NCBI GenBank assembly: GCA_007134405.1
Contig: SLKW01000157.1
Coordinates: 1-6,995 of the forward strand
DNA: 6,995 nt
Source: Paracoccaceae bacterium
GTDB lineage: Bacteria; Pseudomonadota; Alphaproteobacteria; Rhodobacterales; Rhodobacteraceae
Reading direction: 5' to 3'
Shown: positions 1-6,116 of the stretch, piece after piece
Position numbering within the stretch: position 1 is the stretch's first letter
Layout: the number at the start of each line of letters is the position of its first letter
Position numbers and translations under genes: made by a program
Notes under the pieces: generated by a model
Told to the model about the DNA's origin: nothing
The model's input: the letters and a program-made list of their open reading frames with translations, nothing else
Databases searched by the model: none

Positions 1-1071
1 GGGCTCGGGGCGCGGCTCGGGCTGCTTTGTCTGCTCGGCCTGGGTCATGGGCACCAGCGGCTCGGACAGCTTGCGCCGGGGGACATCGAGCGTCAGTGCG
101 TCGGCTTGCGCCTCGATCCCGGTTGCAACAACCGAAACGCGGATGGCGCCTTCCATTTCGGGATCGAGCGTCGAGCCGACGATGATGTTGGCATCCGGAT
201 CGACCTTGTCGCGGATGATGTTCGCGGCCTCGTCGAGCTCGAACAGCGTCATGTCGTAGCCGCCGGTGATGTTGATCAGCACGCCCTTCGCGCCGTTGAG
301 GCTGATCTCGTCGAGGAGCGGGTTGGCGATCGCCTTCTCGGCGGCCTGGCGTGCGCGGTCCTCGCCATCGGCCTCGCCGGTGCCCATCATCGCCTTGCCC
401 ATCTCGTCCATCACCGCGCGAACGTCGGCGAAGTCGAGGTTGATCATGCCGGGCCGGACCATCAGGTCGGTCACACCCTTGACGCCCTGGTAAAGGACGT
501 CGTCGGCCATCGCGAAGGCTTCGGTGAAGGTGGTCTTCTCGTTCGCCAACCGGAAAAGATTCTGGTTGGGGATGATGATGAGCGTGTCCACGACCTTCTG
601 CAGCGCCTCGACGCCATCCTCGGCCTGGCGCATGCGCTTGGCGCCTTCGAAAGCGAAGGGCTTGGTCACCACGCCGACCGTCAGCACGCCCAGTTCGCGC
701 GCCGCCTGGGCGATGATCGGGGCAGCGCCGGTTCCGGTTCCGCCGCCCATTCCTGCAGTGATGAAGCACATATGCGCGCCGGCCAGGTGATCGACGATCT
801 CCTCCAGCGTCTCCTCGGCGGCCGAGGCGCCGACCGCCGGCCGCGCGCCCGCACCCAGCCCTTCGGTCACGCGGACGCCCAACTGGACGCGGGCGCGCGA
901 CTTCGACTGCTGAAGCGCCTGCGCGTCGGTGTTCGCGACGACGAACTCGACCCCTTCGAGGTTCTTCTCGATCATGTTGTTGACGGCGTTACCGCCGGCA
1001 CCGCCCACGCCGAATACGGTGATCCGCGGGGTCAATTCGTTCGCCTGGTTTTCAATGAAGTTAAGTGCCAT
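1..1071 (-). CDS. ftsZ: Cell division protein FtsZ, 5' part (gene runs off the left edge)
   Basis: FtsZ is the tubulin-like GTPase that polymerises into the cytoplasmic Z ring and recruits the divisome. I translated the minus strand by hand: 357 codons are open from the ATG at 1071 to the window edge with no stop. It begins [20 protein letters not shown] and then has the glycine loop [12 protein letters not shown] at about residues 21-32. The tubulin signature GGGTGTG is at residues 109-115. The T7 catalytic loop NLDFADV is at 211-217, with N211, D213 and D216 in the expected places. The globular GTPase and C-terminal domains end near residue 320, and the last residues visible are the start of a Pro/Gln/Glu-rich linker. 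The FtsA-binding C-terminal peptide lies outside the window. The start is supported by AGGCGG eight bases upstream. Identification is near certain. Confidence 0.98.
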   Translation of the reverse strand, partial: MALNFIENQANELTPRITVFGVGGAGGNAVNNMIEKNLEGVEFVVANTDAQALQQSKSRARVQLGVRVTEGLGAGARPAVGASAAEETLEEIVDHLAGAHMCFITAGMGGGTGTGAAPIIAQAARELGVLTVGVVTKPFAFEGAKRMRQAEDGVEALQKVVDTLIIIPNQNLFRLANEKTTFTEAFAMADDVLYQGVKGVTDLMVRPGMINLDFADVRAVMDEMGKAMMGTGEADGEDRARQAAEKAIANPLLDEISLNGAKGVLINITGGYDMTLFELDEAANIIRDKVDPDANIIVGSTLDPEMEGAIRVSVVATGIEAQADALTLDVPRRKLSEPLVPMTQAEQTKQPEPRPEP

Positions 1072-1079
1072 CGCTCTGT

Positions 1080-1085
1080 CCGCCT
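1080..1085 (-). promoter_or_regulatory. Ribosome binding site of ftsZ
   Basis: On the minus strand AGGCGG lies eight bases before the ftsZ ATG at 1071. It is a one-mismatch match to AGGAGG at good spacing and fixes the start of the conserved [10 protein letters not shown]-terminus. Confidence 0.7.
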
Positions 1086-1118
1086 GTTTCGTTTCCGCCT
1101 GGTGTCGCGCACTTGCCG

Positions 1119-1172
1119 TTCGGGGGCCTTCTCTCGGGTCTCTACGGGTCATCCGCGCACGGCACCCCCGAA
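1119..1172 (-). repeat. 8-base inverted repeat in the ftsZ leader
   Basis: TTCGGGGG (1119-1126 on the plus strand) and CCCCCGAA (1165-1172) are perfect complements separated by 38 bases. In an RNA starting near 1190 they could pair and enclose a large loop upstream of the ftsZ ribosome site, leaving that site free. No U-tract follows, so it is not an intrinsic terminator. In GC-rich DNA an 8-base match at this distance can be chance. Confidence 0.25.
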
Positions 1173-1283
1173 GTCCGATGTTTTGCCTCTCGGCGCGAGT
1201 GTAGCGACTGCCCATGCAATCGTCATCAGAAAAAGGGTAAATACCACCATATCTGGAGCGCTTTTTCGCAATTTTCCGCCCAT
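1149..1283 (-). CDS. Possible 44-aa single-pass membrane microprotein between ftsA and ftsZ
   Basis: A short ORF starts at the ATG at 1283, 26 bases after the ftsA stop, and ends with TGA at 1149-1151. A GAGGG ribosome-site match (1291-1295) sits seven bases before the ATG. The predicted protein begins [11 protein letters not shown], with three basic residues. One hydrophobic stretch from about residue 12 to 31 ([18 protein letters not shown]) follows, and the tail is short, polar and Gly-rich. That is the shape of a small single-pass inner-membrane protein. Against it, third codon positions are only about half G or C, far below the neighbouring genes, and AT-rich non-coding DNA often reads as hydrophobic residues. 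A candidate ftsZ promoter also lies inside it. I recognise no family. It may be non-coding leader. Confidence 0.27.
   Translation of the reverse strand: MGGKLRKSAPDMVVFTLFLMTIAWAVATLAPRGKTSDFGGAVRG
1198..1226 (-). promoter_or_regulatory. Candidate promoter for ftsZ
   Basis: On the minus strand ATGACG (1226-1221, four of six bases matching TTGACA) is followed after exactly 17 bases by TACACT (1203-1198, four of six matching TATAAT). Transcription from here would start near 1190 and give a leader of about 120 bases before ftsZ. Such partial matches occur by chance, so this is a candidate only. It lies in the AT-rich part of the gap, which favours it. Confidence 0.35.
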
Positions 1284-1309
1284 TTCGGCACCCTCGCTAG
1301 AAGTTGTGG

Positions 1310-2644
1310 TTACCAATTGTCCCGAAACCATCGGATCGCACGTTTCAGGGGCCGCGCCGCAAATCGGTCGGCCGGAATGTCGAAGTCCCACCATTCGTCC
1401 TGCGGATGCGCGGCGAACATGCACAGACCGACGAGCGCCGAATGCGCGGGGCCTGTGGCCATCTGCGGCAGGCCATGCACGCGGATGGGCCGGCCCAGCC
1501 GCACCTGCTGGCCAAGGATCCGGGTCGCGAGTCCGTCAAGGCCGGGGATCTGGCTGGCGCCGCCGGTCAGCACGATCTGCTGGCTGGGCAAATGGTCGAA
1601 GCCAGCCGCATCGAGCCGGGCGCGCACCTCTTCCAGGATCTCCTCGACCCTCGGCCGCATGATCCCGATCAGTTCCGCCCGCGTGATCGTCCGGCGGTCC
1701 TTTTCCCAGTCACCGCTGTCGCCACCGATCTCGATCATCTCGCGATCATCCTTGCCGGTGGCGTGGACACCGCCATGGATGCACTTGATCCGTTCGGCCG
1801 TCCCGTGCGGGATATGCAGCCCCTTGGCGATGTCCGAGGTGACATGCTCGCCGCCCATGCGCACGGCATCGGCATAGATCATGTGCTTCTTGATGAAGAT
1901 CGACACGCCCGTGGACCCGCCGCCGAGGTCGATCACCGCCGCCCCCAGTTCCTGTTCGTCTTCGACCAGCGCCGAAAGCCCCGCCATGTAGGTCGATGCG
2001 GCAAGACCCGCGACCTCCATGTCGCAGCGCTTCATGCAATGAACCAGGTTACGCACCACGTCGGCCTCGACGCTGAGGAGGTGCATGTCGCAGCTCAGAT
2101 CCTGGCCCGCCTGACCACGCGGATCGGCCAGCCCTGACCTGTGGTCGAGCGCGAAGTTCACCGGCTGGGCGTGCAAGACCTCGCGCCCGTGCCCCAGATC
2201 GGGCATGTCGCAGGCCGCGAGGACGCGCGCGATGTCGTGCTCGCTGACCCGCTGGCCCTCCAGCGCCACCTGCCCCTCCAGCCCGTAGGAGCGCGGCTCG
2301 CCCCCAGCAAAGGCGACGATGGCGTGATCGACGCGCATCTGCGCCATCTTCTGCGCGCTTTGCAGCGCGGTGCGTACGGCGCGTTCGGTCTCGGCCATCG
2401 CGGCGATTTCGCCAAACCGGACGCCGCGCGAGCGCGTGGTGCCCGCGCCGATCACCCGGAACCGCGCCTGGCCGGCCATGGCGCCGACGCCAGAGCCTTC
2501 AGGCGGCATCGAGCTTTCGTCGAATTTCAGGATCAGCGCAGCGACCTTGAAACTGCCGATGTCGAGCACCGCGATCACCCCGCGCTGCATCGCGATCCGG
2601 CGCAGGTTTCGCATGGCACGTTGTGTCTGATAAAGATCCGTCAT
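1310..2644 (-). CDS. ftsA: Cell division protein FtsA
   Basis: FtsA is the actin-fold protein that anchors FtsZ filaments to the inner membrane and signals to later divisome proteins. The 444-residue product has the phosphate-1 loop DIGSFKV at 28-34, the FtsA-specific 1C subdomain roughly at 104-190, the phosphate-2 motif DLGGGST at 239-245, and the adenosine motif LTGGASQIPG at 359-368. It ends in the amphipathic membrane-targeting helix RPLKRAIRWFRDNW at 431-444. The N-terminal [13 protein letters not shown] is the form I know from Rhodobacterales, which places the organism. The start ATG overlaps the ftsQ stop as ATGA (2641-2644), with GGAG ten bases upstream, so translation is probably coupled to ftsQ. 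The phosphate-1 loop carries Phe32 where family members usually have Ser or Ala. Confidence 0.97.
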   Translation of the reverse strand: MTDLYQTQRAMRNLRRIAMQRGVIAVLDIGSFKVAALILKFDESSMPPEGSGVGAMAGQARFRVIGAGTTRSRGVRFGEIAAMAETERAVRTALQSAQKMAQMRVDHAIVAFAGGEPRSYGLEGQVALEGQRVSEHDIARVLAACDMPDLGHGREVLHAQPVNFALDHRSGLADPRGQAGQDLSCDMHLLSVEADVVRNLVHCMKRCDMEVAGLAASTYMAGLSALVEDEQELGAAVIDLGGGSTGVSIFIKKHMIYADAVRMGGEHVTSDIAKGLHIPHGTAERIKCIHGGVHATGKDDREMIEIGGDSGDWEKDRRTITRAELIGIMRPRVEEILEEVRARLDAAGFDHLPSQQIVLTGGASQIPGLDGLATRILGQQVRLGRPIRVHGLPQMATGPAHSALVGLCMFAAHPQDEWWDFDIPADRFAARPLKRAIRWFRDNW

Positions 2645-3924
2645 GGGCGAGAAGCTCCGGTCGAAAGGCTGCGAATGTGGTGAAATTCCTCCATCGCCGT
2701 CTCGGTCAGGCGGATCGTCGGTCGCGCCGGGTTACGCATGTCCACCCGCACGACGTCACGCGACAACAGATCCTGCGCCGTATGCAGCGCCAGCACGCGT
2801 TCAAGCGCGGAGAGCGCGCCCGTCGCAGGCAGCAGGATGCGCTGATCGCCCTCCAGCACCAGATCCCATCGCCGTTCACCCACCCGGACCAGTCCGCGCA
2901 CGCGATCCTCGATCGGCGCCGCGGCGGAAAGCAGCATGCGCGCCTCGGAGATCGCCGTGGCCGCACCTTCACCGGCGATGAGCGGCAGATCGGGACGGGC
3001 GGTGCGGGTGGTAAGGAGGGCGACGCGGTGCCCTTCGGCATCGACAAGCTTCAGACCGTCGCGGCTGCGCCAGACCAGGACCGGCTCGCGCTCTTCGGCA
3101 GCGACCTCCAGAACGCCACCGCCACGAATGCGCAACCGCACGCTTTCGACCGCATCCAGCGCTTCGGCATTTGCGCGCAGCGCATCCATGTCCAGGTGGA
3201 AGGACGAAACCGGCAATTCCAGCGCCATACGCTCGGCGATGGCGCGTGCGACGGCCGGCGTCTCGCTGTCGACGCTCAGCGTGCGGATCTGGAATTCCGG
3301 GCGGTTCTCGAACGCAAGGCGCATCTCCTGAACCGTTTCGGCGATCGTGGCGCGCCGCCCCTCGTCGGCGAAGACGGCAACGATCGCCGCGGCCAGGATA
3401 AGCGCCGGCAGTCCCGCCTTGACGGCGATCCGCACGGCGGGCGTGAGCCACAAGCGGTGCAGCCGATAGGCAAGGCGGCTGGGCGACGGATCGCGGGCGG
3501 GTGTGAAGGTTGCAGAGCCACGGCGCAGGAGCGTCCGACGCAGGCTTCGGCGCGTTGAGCGCTTTGGCGGATCGATCGCCCCGGGTTCACCATCGACCTC
3601 GGCGAAAGGAAAGGCCGCCTCGCGCATCGGTGTGGCCAGGGCCTGCGGCGCGATCGTATCGTTCAGGTCTTCAGTGGGCTCCGGCTCCGCATCCGCGCCG
3701 ACGTTGCCTGCCGGCTCGAAAAACGGCCCGTCGACCGGTTCAGGGGTCATCCCGTCCCAGGGGCGGACCGGGTCGTCATCCTCGTCATGGATCAGGCGCA
3801 GATCAACGGGCGTGTCGAACGGCCGAGGCGGGGGCGCGGCGGGAAAGGGGATCGGCGCGCTGCCGCCCTGCCGCCGCAGCGGCGGTTCAACGGGGCGCGC
3901 AATGGGGTCGCTCAGCGGTCGCAC
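2641..3924 (-). CDS. ftsQ: Cell division protein FtsQ with a long N-terminal extension
   Basis: FtsQ is a bitopic inner-membrane protein that joins FtsB and FtsL and bridges the cytoplasmic ring to septal peptidoglycan synthesis. From a GTG start the product has 427 residues. A juxtamembrane stretch [19 protein letters not shown] lies at about 144-162 and the membrane segment at about 166-185. The periplasmic POTRA domain follows at about 210-283 and the FtsQ beta domain runs to the end, including [12 protein letters not shown] and [14 protein letters not shown]. The start is chosen because GGAGGA lies six bases before this GTG. The in-frame ATG at 3975 would add 17 residues inside ddl and lacks this support. 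The gene overlaps ddl by 13 bases and ftsA by four. Residues 1-143 are a Pro-rich, acidic then basic, probably disordered cytoplasmic extension, making the protein well over 100 residues longer than the roughly 300 I expect for relatives. Confidence 0.93.
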   Translation of the reverse strand: MRPLSDPIARPVEPPLRRQGGSAPIPFPAAPPPRPFDTPVDLRLIHDEDDDPVRPWDGMTPEPVDGPFFEPAGNVGADAEPEPTEDLNDTIAPQALATPMREAAFPFAEVDGEPGAIDPPKRSTRRSLRRTLLRRGSATFTPARDPSPSRLAYRLHRLWLTPAVRIAVKAGLPALILAAAIVAVFADEGRRATIAETVQEMRLAFENRPEFQIRTLSVDSETPAVARAIAERMALELPVSSFHLDMDALRANAEALDAVESVRLRIRGGGVLEVAAEEREPVLVWRSRDGLKLVDAEGHRVALLTTRTARPDLPLIAGEGAATAISEARMLLSAAAPIEDRVRGLVRVGERRWDLVLEGDQRILLPATGALSALERVLALHTAQDLLSRDVVRVDMRNPARPTIRLTETAMEEFHHIRSLSTGASRP

Positions 3925-4835
3925 GACGCATCCTCCACCAAATGCCGGCACAGATCGGGAAAGGCGATGCCGCAATGCGCCGCCTGCTCGGGACTCAGCG
4001 AAGTGGGCGTCATGCCCGGCTGGGTATTCGTCTCAAGCAGCACCAGGCCATCGAGGCCGCGCGCCTCGTCCCAGCGGAAATCCGTGCGCGTGAGCCCGCG
4101 GCACCCCAGCGCGCGGTGCGCGGTCAGCGCATGCGACATGCAGGCGTCGAACACCTCGGCGGGCACTTTCGCCGGCAGGACGTGCTGCGAGCCGCCGGGT
4201 GTGTACTTGGCATCGTAGTCATACCAGCCGTCGGTGATGATGTCGGTCACCGTAAGCGGCCGGTCGTCGATCACGCTGACGGTCAGTTCGCGCCCCGGCG
4301 CAAATGCCTCGACCATCAAGGTCTCGGGCATGTCGGGGGCAAGCGTCGGCGGGCGGTTCGCGCCCTTCATGACCAGGTAGACCCCGACCGAGGAGCCCTC
4401 GTTGAACGGCTTGACCACGTAAGGCGGCGACATCGCATGCGCGGCCTCGATCTCGGCCTTGCTGGCGAGACGGCTTTCGACGACCGGCAGGCCGGCGGCA
4501 CGGTAGACGGCCTTGGTCCGCTCCTTGTCCATCGTCAGCGCCGAGGCCAGCACGCCGGAATGCGTGTAGGGCAGCCCAATCCATTCCAGAAGGCCCTGAA
4601 CGCAGCCATCCTCGCCCCAGCGGCCATGCAGCGCGTTGAAGGCGACATCGGGCTTATGCTTGTGCAATACATCGGCCAGGTCGCGGCCGGCATCGACCTC
4701 GACCACCGGGTAACCGGCCTCCCGCAGGGCGGCGGCGCACATGCGCCCCGAGGACAGGGACACCTCGCGCTCGGCCGAGATGCCACCCATCAGTACCGCC
4801 ACCATGGGGGCTGTCCTGCTCGACTTGCCCGCCAC
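3912..4835 (-). CDS. ddl: D-alanine--D-alanine ligase
   Basis: Ddl is a cytoplasmic ATP-grasp enzyme that joins two D-alanines, using ATP, to make the dipeptide that MurF adds to the peptidoglycan precursor. The 307-residue product has the N-terminal substrate motif [14 protein letters not shown] at 17-30 (E22 matching the catalytic Glu of E. coli DdlB). The ATP-grasp Lys/Ser loop [14 protein letters not shown] is at 140-153, and the omega-loop motif WYDYDAKY is at 204-211. Metal and phosphate ligands are R250, D252, E268 and N270 in GLTRTDF and [10 protein letters not shown]. Length is normal for the family. The start is uncertain: the GTG at 4835 gives the [11 protein letters not shown]-terminus I associate with Rhodobacterales Ddl but has only a close-set AGGCGA. 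The ATG at 4805 has AGGA eight bases upstream and would remove ten residues without touching the fold. Its 3' end overlaps ftsQ by 13 bases. Confidence 0.96.
   Translation of the reverse strand: MAGKSSRTAPMVAVLMGGISAEREVSLSSGRMCAAALREAGYPVVEVDAGRDLADVLHKHKPDVAFNALHGRWGEDGCVQGLLEWIGLPYTHSGVLASALTMDKERTKAVYRAAGLPVVESRLASKAEIEAAHAMSPPYVVKPFNEGSSVGVYLVMKGANRPPTLAPDMPETLMVEAFAPGRELTVSVIDDRPLTVTDIITDGWYDYDAKYTPGGSQHVLPAKVPAEVFDACMSHALTAHRALGCRGLTRTDFRWDEARGLDGLVLLETNTQPGMTPTSLSPEQAAHCGIAFPDLCRHLVEDASCDR
3931..3936 (-). promoter_or_regulatory. Ribosome binding site that decides the ftsQ start
   Basis: GGAGGA on the minus strand, inside the last codons of ddl, lies six bases before the GTG at 3924. 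It is the strongest Shine-Dalgarno match in this part of the window and argues for the GTG start over the upstream ATG at 3975 and the internal ATG at 3627, which has no clear site. Confidence 0.7.
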
Positions 4836-4918
4836 TCTCGCCTCACGCGGCCCGTCCGGGCCATGGGGGCTTTGCGCCCCGCTTCGTTAAGTCACGCCCG
4901 GGTTGACCCGGTGCGCCG
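4836..4918 (-). other. murB-ddl gap holding three tandem perfect hairpins
   Basis: The 83 bases between murB and ddl contain three short perfect inverted repeats in a row: CCGGGT/ACCCGG at 4898-4911, GGGGC/GCCCC with a five-base loop at 4866-4880, and GGCCCG/CGGGCC at 4849-4862. None is followed by a U-tract on either strand, so they do not look like standard terminators. The last hairpin ends 14 bases before the ddl GTG and could affect ribosome access or RNA processing. No ORF of note and no clear promoter is seen here. GC-rich DNA makes small palindromes common, but three in so short a gap is dense. Confidence 0.5.
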
Positions 4919-5869
4919 TCAGTTCGTTTCCTGGTTAGGTGCACGCCCGCCTTCGCCGACGCGCATGATCTCCCATTCTAGCGAAATCCCACTCTTTTCC
5001 AACACCCTTTTTCTTACCAATTCACCAAGATCCTCCAACTCGGCGGCTGTGGCCCCTCCGGTGTTGATCAGGAAATTGGCGTGCATTTCCGACATCTGCG
5101 CCCCGCCGAGCCGGGCGCCGCGCATGCCGGCATCCTGGATCACTTTCCACGCCTTCAACTCATGCGTGTCGTCGGCGCGGCCGGTGGAGCTGAAGCCGGC
5201 GGGGTTGCGGAAGGTGGACCCCGCGGTGCGCTCCTTCGTCGGCTGGGTGGCGTCGCGCTTGGCGAGTTGGGCTTCCATCCGGGAGGTGAGTTCCGCAGGT
5301 TCGCCCGGTGGGGCGGCAAAGGTCGCGGCGGTGATGACCCAGCCCTCGGGCAGGTCGGACTGGCGGTAGCGCAGGTTCAGATCGGCGGCGGGCAGGGTGA
5401 CGATGCGGCCGTCGCGGGTGACGGCGCGGATCTCGACCAGACGGTCGGCGACATAGGTGCCGTAGCAGCCGGCGTTCATTCGCACGGCGCCGCCGATGGC
5501 GCCGGGGATGGTGCGCAGGAAGGTGAGGTCCAGCCCCGCCTCGGCGGCCTTGCGGGCGACATGGGCGTCGAGGGCGGCGGCGCCGGCGGTCACGCGGTCG
5601 CCTGCGATCTCGATGGCGTTGAAGCCGCGTCCGAGGCGGATGACCACGGCCCGCAGGCCGCCGTCGCGGACGATCAGGTTCGAGCCGACGCCCATCGGAA
5701 AGACCGGGTATTCGGGCGGCAGCGCGGCGAGGAAGGCGGCGAGGTCGTCCTCGTCGGCGGGCTGGAAAAGCCAGTCGGCCGGCCCGCCGACGCGCAGCCA
5801 GGTCAGGCTGTCGAGCGGGCGGTCGGCCGTCAGCGCGCCGCGCACGGGAATGTCGGAAGGTCGGGTCAT
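4919..5869 (-). CDS. murB: UDP-N-acetylmuramate dehydrogenase (UDP-N-acetylenolpyruvoylglucosamine reductase)
   Basis: MurB is the cytoplasmic FAD enzyme that uses NADPH to reduce UDP-GlcNAc-enolpyruvate to UDP-MurNAc, the second committed step of peptidoglycan synthesis. The 316-residue product shows the substrate and FAD region [16 protein letters not shown] at 22-37, the FAD-binding loop [12 protein letters not shown] at 60-71, and [17 protein letters not shown] at 121-137. LRYRQS at 166-171 carries the substrate Arg, GSTFRNP at 217-223 carries the catalytic Ser218, and the C-terminal EWEIMRVG carries Glu300. Length suits the family. The ATG at 5869 is chosen because conserved sequence begins just after it. 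The same frame is open up to 6157, but that added stretch looks nothing like MurB. A weak GGCAGG lies five bases upstream. The stop is 83 bases before ddl. Confidence 0.97.
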   Translation of the reverse strand: MTRPSDIPVRGALTADRPLDSLTWLRVGGPADWLFQPADEDDLAAFLAALPPEYPVFPMGVGSNLIVRDGGLRAVVIRLGRGFNAIEIAGDRVTAGAAALDAHVARKAAEAGLDLTFLRTIPGAIGGAVRMNAGCYGTYVADRLVEIRAVTRDGRIVTLPAADLNLRYRQSDLPEGWVITAATFAAPPGEPAELTSRMEAQLAKRDATQPTKERTAGSTFRNPAGFSSTGRADDTHELKAWKVIQDAGMRGARLGGAQMSEMHANFLINTGGATAAELEDLGELVRKRVLEKSGISLEWEIMRVGEGGRAPNQETN

Positions 5870-6066
5870 GCCGGCCTGCCAGCCTGCCGCAGACATCCTG
5901 TCCAGCGGCGCGCGACGCGCCCGGGGAGTGCGGCGAGCCGACCCACCGGAGCGCCCCCGACGCGCGCCAAAATGCCCGGAATGGCGGCCAGAAGCTGACG
6001 GTCCGCCAGCGGACCAATGCATAACCCTCTGATAGATAATGACAAAACCTTGGTCATTAACCTCAT
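5866..6066 (-). CDS. Possible 66-aa basic ORF coupled to murB
   Basis: An ORF in the murC-murB gap starts at the ATG at 6066 and stops at 5866-5868, so its TGA overlaps the murB ATG as ATGA, the usual sign of translational coupling. GGAGAAGG (6072-6079) lies five bases before the start. The product begins [14 protein letters not shown] and is Arg-rich, with a moderately hydrophobic middle ([14 protein letters not shown] at about 25-38). I recognise no family. Doubts: the frame is open well into murC, the first 17 codons use many A/T third positions unlike the neighbours, and a GC-rich background gives long open frames for free. It may be a leader ORF, a remnant, or chance. Confidence 0.25.
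   Translation of the reverse strand: MRLMTKVLSLSIRGLCIGPLADRQLLAAIPGILARVGGAPVGRLAALPGRVARRWTGCLRQAGRPA
6000..6015 (-). repeat. Strong hairpin upstream of murB
   Basis: GGTCCG and CGGACC are perfect complements around a CTGG loop on the minus strand, and the inner C-G pair can extend the stem to seven. It sits just downstream of the AT-rich patch in the murC-murB gap. It could be a transcript 5' end structure or a weak termination or processing site, and no U-run follows. Confidence 0.4.
6018..6045 (-). promoter_or_regulatory. Candidate promoter for murB and downstream genes
   Basis: On the minus strand TTGTCA (6045-6040, five of six bases matching TTGACA) is followed after 16 bases by TATGCA (6023-6018, three of six matching TATAAT). 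The -35 box is good and the -10 box weak. The surrounding AT-richness and overlap with the TAATGAC dyad support a regulatory role, but this is inference. Confidence 0.3.
6037..6059 (-). repeat. TAATGAC/GTCATTA inverted repeat, possible operator
   Basis: TAATGAC (6037-6043) and GTCATTA (6053-6059) are perfect 7-base complements separated by nine bases, so their centres lie 16 bases apart. The AT-rich dyad is unusual in this GC-rich window and overlaps the candidate -35 box at 6040-6045. It could be a dimeric regulator site or an RNA hairpin. No regulator can be named from this sequence. Confidence 0.35.
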
Positions 6067-6116
6067 TGAAACCTTCTCCCCGTGCCCGTCGGCCGCACCA
6101 GCAAACCGACCCTGCA

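Larger units (their letters stand above)
1072..1309 (-). promoter_or_regulatory. ftsA-ftsZ intergenic leader region
   Basis: This 238-base gap is the longest break in the downstream half of the cluster, where the genes otherwise overlap. Its ftsA-proximal half (about 1205-1309) is clearly richer in A and T than the flanking genes, and the half next to ftsZ is GC-rich. It holds a candidate sigma70-type promoter, an inverted repeat and a 44-codon ORF, each listed separately. I looked for paired TTAA-type CtrA sites and GANTC methylation sites in this gap and saw none. A dedicated ftsZ promoter here is an inference from the gap length, base composition and the known need for high FtsZ levels. 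Confidence 0.6.
5870..6116 (-). promoter_or_regulatory. murC-murB intergenic region
   Basis: This 247-base gap separates two genes that act in the same pathway. The murC-proximal part, about 6018-6075, is markedly AT-rich and holds an inverted repeat and a candidate promoter. The murB-proximal part is GC-rich with two perfect hairpins, at 6000-6015 and at 5907-5921 (GGCGCG/CGCGCC with a three-base loop). The composition suggests an internal promoter for murB and the genes beyond it. No U-tract follows any hairpin. The possible 66-codon ORF inside it is listed separately. Confidence 0.5.

Noticed and set aside
106..1662. A 518-codon open frame on the plus strand, antisense to ftsZ and the end of ftsA
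   Set aside because: It mirrors two highly conserved minus-strand genes, its product is low-complexity His/Asp/Arg-rich sequence typical of the complementary frame of GC-rich genes, and no family is recognisable.
3925..3975. ATG start for ftsQ at 3975
   Set aside because: It lies 64 bases inside ddl, and the GTG at 3924 has a strong GGAGGA site at ideal spacing.
4849..4911. Intrinsic terminator between murB and ddl
   Set aside because: The hairpins are GC-rich but none is followed by a U-run, and termination here would isolate essential downstream division genes without a clear promoter in the 83-base gap.
3510..5369. A 619-codon open frame on the plus strand across ftsQ, ddl and murB
   Set aside because: It is antisense to three well-supported genes and crosses their boundaries. 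Long stop-free frames are expected opposite genes with high third-position GC.
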